Part shown: positions 53,786-56,429 of the stretch, piece by piece
Layout: each line of letters opens with the position of its first letter
How positions within the stretch are numbered: position 1 is the stretch's first letter
From: Bacteroidota bacterium
GTDB taxonomy: Bacteria; Bacteroidota; Rhodothermia; JANXDC01
Assembly (NCBI GenBank): GCA_025059945.1
Contig: JANXDC010000006.1
Location: forward strand, 1-56,429
DNA: 56,429 nt
Direction of reading: 5' to 3'
The notes under the pieces: model-generated
Seen by the model: only the letters and a program-made list of their open reading frames with translations
What the model was told of the DNA's origin: nothing
Databases searched by the model: none
Translations under genes and position numbers: made by a program

Positions 53786-55092
53786 GGTGCGTCCACCGGC
53801 AGGCCCACGGTTGAACGATGCGGCTCCGGTTCAGTTTCCCGGGCTAGCCTCCCAAAGAGCGCCGCGTAGGCCGAGGCGGCCTGCTCCAGCGTGTAGCGTG
53901 CCTCAAAAAGGGCCCGGGCCCGGGCGCCCAGCTCGGCTCGCCAGCTTGGTTGGGCCCGCAGCTGGCGCACGGCCTCAGCTAAGGCCGCGCTTGCGCCGTA
54001 GTCGAAGGCCAGCCCGCAGCCGGCCTCTTCGACGATGCGCCGCAGTTCAGATCCCCGCTCGGCCACTACGAGCACCGGCGAGCCCACAGCCAGGGCCGAG
54101 TAGAGCTTCGAGGGAAACGAAAGCCCCTCAACGCCCGGCGCGATCGTAACGCAGGAGACGTCTCCGGCCCCGAGCGAATACGGCAGCACGCTTCGGGGCT
54201 GATACGGAAGAAAGCGCACGTTTTCCAGGCCGCGCCGCCGCACCTCGGCCTCCAGGGCCGGCCGCTTGCCGCCCTCCCCGATAAAGAGCAATAGATACGC
54301 CGGATCCTCCCGCAGCAGGGCCATCGCCTCCAGGAGCGTTTCGTATTCGTAGCCCAGGCCCAGGTTGCCCGAATACAGGAGCACGAAGTGCCGCTCCAGG
54401 CCGTGCTCGCGCACGAACGGGTTGGCCTCCTTCGGGATGGGGCGCAAAAAGGCACCGTCGGCCCAGTTGGGGATTACGCTCGTGCGGCCGCGCACCTCCG
54501 GGTAGCGCTCCTCTAGAAAGCGCTCGGCCGCCTGGCAGAGCACCACCGTATGCCGGCAGCCGCGGTACAGGGAGCGGTTTACGGCCTCCCAGATCCGATA
54601 CAGGGCCGAGCCCCGCGGCAGGGCCCCAAAGCGCACGGCCAGTTCCGGATAGGCGTCGTGCAGTTGGACCACGTAGCGATGCGGCTTAAGCCCTTGGCAG
54701 AGCCTCCCGGCCCACGCCAAAAACGGGGGGTTGGTGCCGTACAGGAAGAGCGTCCGGCGGTGCTCGGCCCTCCGTAGACGCAGCAGCCGCGCCAGAACGG
54801 CTAAAAAGAAGGTTACGTCGTTGAGCACGCGGCCGCCCAAGCGGTCCTTCGATAGGCGTGTGGCACGGATCCGCTCGATGCGCACGCCCTCGATCGTCTC
54901 TCGGGCCGGAACCGAGAGCGCGCGCCCGCGGGCGCTATAGGCCGGATAGCCGCACCAGACCGTAACGGAAAAACCGCGCCGGGCAAGCGCCGCGGCCAGC
55001 TCAAAGAGCAGCTGGCCTGTGGAGGAGTCATCCGGATAGAAGTACCGGTTGACGAAGCACAAGTGAACCGATGTCGAGCTCTCCGCGGACAC
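53782..55092 (-). CDS. Glycosyltransferase family 4 protein
   Basis: About 436 residues from GTG 55092. The N-terminal GT-B domain opens with VHLCFVNRYFYPDDSSTGQLLFELA and the donor domain has RHFVLLYSGNLGLGYEYETLLEA, LLLFIGEGGKRPALE and a FPSKLYSALAVGSPVLVV acidic-loop region. It is a WbuB/GumH-like sugar transferase, probably for surface polysaccharide. The start is uncertain: a TTG at 55062 or the open frame further upstream, which overlaps the rplU promoter, are alternatives. A promoter-like box ends 4 bases before the GTG, which would leave almost no leader. First gene of the operon with PASTA and rpe. Confidence 0.8.
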   Translation of the reverse strand: MSAESSTSVHLCFVNRYFYPDDSSTGQLLFELAAALARRGFSVTVWCGYPAYSARGRALSVPARETIEGVRIERIRATRLSKDRLGGRVLNDVTFFLAVLARLLRLRRAEHRRTLFLYGTNPPFLAWAGRLCQGLKPHRYVVQLHDAYPELAVRFGALPRGSALYRIWEAVNRSLYRGCRHTVVLCQAAERFLEERYPEVRGRTSVIPNWADGAFLRPIPKEANPFVREHGLERHFVLLYSGNLGLGYEYETLLEAMALLREDPAYLLLFIGEGGKRPALEAEVRRRGLENVRFLPYQPRSVLPYSLGAGDVSCVTIAPGVEGLSFPSKLYSALAVGSPVLVVAERGSELRRIVEEAGCGLAFDYGASAALAEAVRQLRAQPSWRAELGARARALFEARYTLEQAASAYAALFGRLARETEPEPHRSTVGLPVDAP

Positions 55093-55096
55093 AAAG

Positions 55097-55128
55097 CGAA
55101 GATACGCCGGTCCAGCGCAAGCCGCCAA
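55097..55128 (-). promoter_or_regulatory. Promoter of the glycosyltransferase-PASTA-rpe operon
   Basis: On the minus strand TTG, 21 bases, TATCTTCG, lying back to back with the rplU promoter. Confidence 0.45.
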
Positions 55129-55138
55129 GCCGGCTGGT

Positions 55139-55170
55139 TTGACAAACCCCCCTGCTTGGGTGTACCTTTG
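55139..55170 (+). promoter_or_regulatory. Promoter of rplU-rpmA
   Basis: TTG at 55139, 21 bases, TACCTTTG at 55163-55170, a full match to TAnnTTTG, 31 bases before the rplU start. Confidence 0.7.
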
Positions 55171-55201
55171 CGGACGTTCTAGGTATGCGGAAGCGGTAAA
55201 C

Positions 55202-55516
55202 ATGTACGCGCTAGTAGACATTCAGGGTCATCAGGTCCGCGTAGAGCCCAAGGCCCGTTTGCTTGTGCCCCGGCTCAAGCTGGAGCCAGGCGCCGAGGTG
55301 AGCTTTGATCGCGTGCTTTTGATCGCCGACGACTCCGGGCAGGTCCGGGTGGGAACGCCCCATGTAGAGGGCGCCTCCGTTCGGGCCCGTGTGCTGGGCG
55401 AGGTCCGGGATCGCAAGGTGATCGTCTTCAAGAAGCGGCGCCGCGAAGGCTACCGCGTAAAGCGGGGGCATCGGCAGCGTTATACCGAGATCGAGATCAC
55501 GAGCCTAGAGGCGTAG
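55202..55516 (+). CDS. rplU: 50S ribosomal protein L21
   Basis: A 104-residue ribosomal protein that binds 23S rRNA. It begins [16 protein letters not shown] and ends with the characteristic basic [24 protein letters not shown]. The ATG at 55202 has GGAAG 8 bases upstream; longer frames are not needed. rpmA follows after 9 bases, the usual pair. Confidence 0.97.
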   Translation: MYALVDIQGHQVRVEPKARLLVPRLKLEPGAEVSFDRVLLIADDSGQVRVGTPHVEGASVRARVLGEVRDRKVIVFKKRRREGYRVKRGHRQRYTEIEITSLEA

Positions 55517-55525
55517 GAGGCGGCC

Positions 55526-55780
55526 ATGGCGCATAAAAAGGGCATGGGCAGCACCCGAAACGGCCGCGATAGCATCAGCAAGCGGCTGGGGGTGAAGGCT
55601 TTTGGCGGGCAGTTTGTGACGGCCGGCAGCATACTGGTTCGCCAGCGGGGCACGAAGTTTCATCCTGGCCGCAACGTGGGCCGCGGCGGCGACGATACGC
55701 TCTTCGCCCTCATCGACGGTCAGGTGCGTTTTAGCCGCGGCGCCAAAGATCGGACCTTTGTGCACGTAGATCCGCTCTGA
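55526..55780 (+). CDS. rpmA: 50S ribosomal protein L27
   Basis: An 84-residue protein near the peptidyl-transferase centre. It has the conserved [22 protein letters not shown] start, with no cleavable N-terminal extension of the Firmicutes type, and the [18 protein letters not shown] block. GGAGG lies 6 bases before the ATG. A strong terminator follows at 55808-55836. Confidence 0.97.
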   Translation: MAHKKGMGSTRNGRDSISKRLGVKAFGGQFVTAGSILVRQRGTKFHPGRNVGRGGDDTLFALIDGQVRFSRGAKDRTFVHVDPL

Positions 55781-55807
55781 CGAAAGCCTTTCTCGTATGC
55801 AAGCAAG

Positions 55808-55836
55808 GCCGGCCTCCCTTGGAGGCCGGCTTTTTT
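55808..55836 (+). terminator. Rho-independent terminator of rplU-rpmA
   Basis: A 10-bp perfect stem (GCCGGCCTCC / GGAGGCCGGC), 3-base loop, then six T residues, 27 bases after the rpmA stop. Confidence 0.92.
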
Positions 55837-55865
55837 GCCTCGAGTTCGCTGTAAAGCTAAATTAC
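55835..55865 (+). promoter_or_regulatory. Possible promoter of hsdM
   Basis: TTG at 55835, 20 bases, TAAATTAC at 55858-55865. The box is a partial match and overlaps a palindrome. Confidence 0.35.
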
Positions 55866-55867
55866 AG
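55849..55867. promoter_or_regulatory. Palindrome before hsdM, possible operator
   Basis: A perfect 6-bp inverted repeat CTGTAA-N7-TTACAG lies 35 bases before the proposed hsdM start and covers the possible -7 box. Confidence 0.4.
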
Positions 55868-55902
55868 CCGAGACATCTCCGGCTTGTAAAGAGGGGGGCT
55901 CT

Positions 55903-56429
55903 TTGAGCAAGCCTGTTTCTGTGCAAGCCAAGGCTTTAAAGCAACTTAGCTTTTGGGAGGAGCAACAGCCTAGGATGCGGCTCTCGGATTTAGAAAATTG
56001 GCTCTGGGACGCTGCCTGCGCAATCCGGGGGCCAGTGGATGCGCCAAAGTTTAAAGACTACATCCTGCCGCTGGTCTTCCTCAAGCGCCTCTCGGACGTC
56101 TTCGAGGACGAGCTTCATCGCCTCTCCGAGGAGTTCGGCAGTACGGAAGTGGCGCAGCGTCTCGTGGAAGAGGAGCGCGCGCACGGGAAGATCACCTTAG
56201 TGCGCTTCTACATCCCCGAAAATGCCCGCTGGGAGGCGATCCGCCGCCGCGCGACCAGTGGGCTGGGGCAATACCTCACCGATGCTGTCCGCGCGGTGGC
56301 ACGGGAAAACCCGATGCTCTCCGGCGTGATCGACATGGTGGACTTCAACGCCACTGCTGCCGGGCAGCGCATCGTGCCCGACGAATACTTGGCTCGGCTC
56401 ATTGATGTGCTCTCGCGCCACCGCTTGGG
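55903..56429 (+). CDS. hsdM: Type I restriction-modification methyltransferase subunit HsdM, 3' truncated by the window edge
   Basis: The frame runs off the right edge with about 175 codons seen. The sequence RLSDLENWLWDAACAIRG, DAPKFKDYILPLVFLKRLSDVFEDE is the N-terminal helical domain of HsdM (N6-adenine methyltransferase subunit of type I systems). The catalytic domain (FxGxG and NPPF/Y motifs) lies beyond the window. The TTG at 55903 has GAGGGGGG 4-5 bases upstream and adds a KPVSVQAKALKQLSFWEEQ leader like that of other HsdM proteins; the ATG at 55975 is the alternative. hsdS and hsdR are expected to the right. Confidence 0.88.
   Translation, partial: MSKPVSVQAKALKQLSFWEEQQPRMRLSDLENWLWDAACAIRGPVDAPKFKDYILPLVFLKRLSDVFEDELHRLSEEFGSTEVAQRLVEEERAHGKITLVRFYIPENARWEAIRRRATSGLGQYLTDAVRAVARENPMLSGVIDMVDFNATAAGQRIVPDEYLARLIDVLSRHRL

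Overview
The window reads as chromosomal DNA of a GC-rich member of the Bacteroidota/Rhodothermota lineage. The signs are a SusD-type lipoprotein, TonB-dependent receptors, DUF4270 and DUF4175 proteins, a half-length GT5 glycogen synthase, an atpD-atpC pair apart from the other ATP synthase genes, and many promoter-like sites of the Bacteroidota form (TTG, 20-21 bases, TAnnTTTG). Clear GGAGG-type ribosome sites precede many genes. This placement is inference from gene content; no 16S gene is present.

Left part (1-16.5 kb): the end of a SusD gene, a small lipoprotein, a secreted beta-propeller-like protein and citrate synthase on the minus strand, then a 30-residue membrane peptide ORF. Next come rnhA-tsaE and a 926-residue zinc-ribbon/pseudokinase/14-WD40 protein. 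Facing it are an amidase and a multi-pass membrane protein. Then follow a DUF3524 glycosyltransferase (tRNA-queuosine mannosyltransferase family), a membrane protein, recA-recX, an AI-2E/PerM-type transporter and a cold-shock gene with a long leader.

Middle part (16.5-32.6 kb): an M24 peptidase followed by a tyrosine recombinase homologue that lacks both catalytic arginines, ispE, and a long co-directional envelope operon: giant TPR protein, plugless beta-barrel, HU-like protein, HU/SPOR membrane protein, ExbB, ExbD, TonB and a HIT hydrolase. Converging on it are a DUF1611/DgcN gene and an LmbE-type lipoprotein; an M42 peptidase is divergent from these.

Right part (32.6-56.4 kb): atpD-atpC, a half-length glycogen synthase, a DUF4270 lipoprotein, a barrel, a TPR protein and a 1131-residue DUF4175 protein. 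A minus-strand operon encodes an ECF sigma factor, its zinc-finger anti-sigma factor, DUF1858 and DUF302. Then come a glutaryl-CoA dehydrogenase-like gene, divergent FecA-like and carboxypeptidase-domain TonB receptors, tRNA-Leu(CAG), an orphan IS630-type HTH gene, a glycosyltransferase-PASTA-rpe operon, rplU-rpmA, and the start of a type I restriction hsdM gene that runs off the end.

The most notable points are the TPR/barrel/HU-SPOR/TonB operon with a single in-frame stop codon between its two HU-like genes, the pseudokinase with 14 propeller blades, the active-site-less recombinase, the repeated promoter geometry, and the 30-residue peptide gene. I saw no CRISPR array and no complete insertion sequence.
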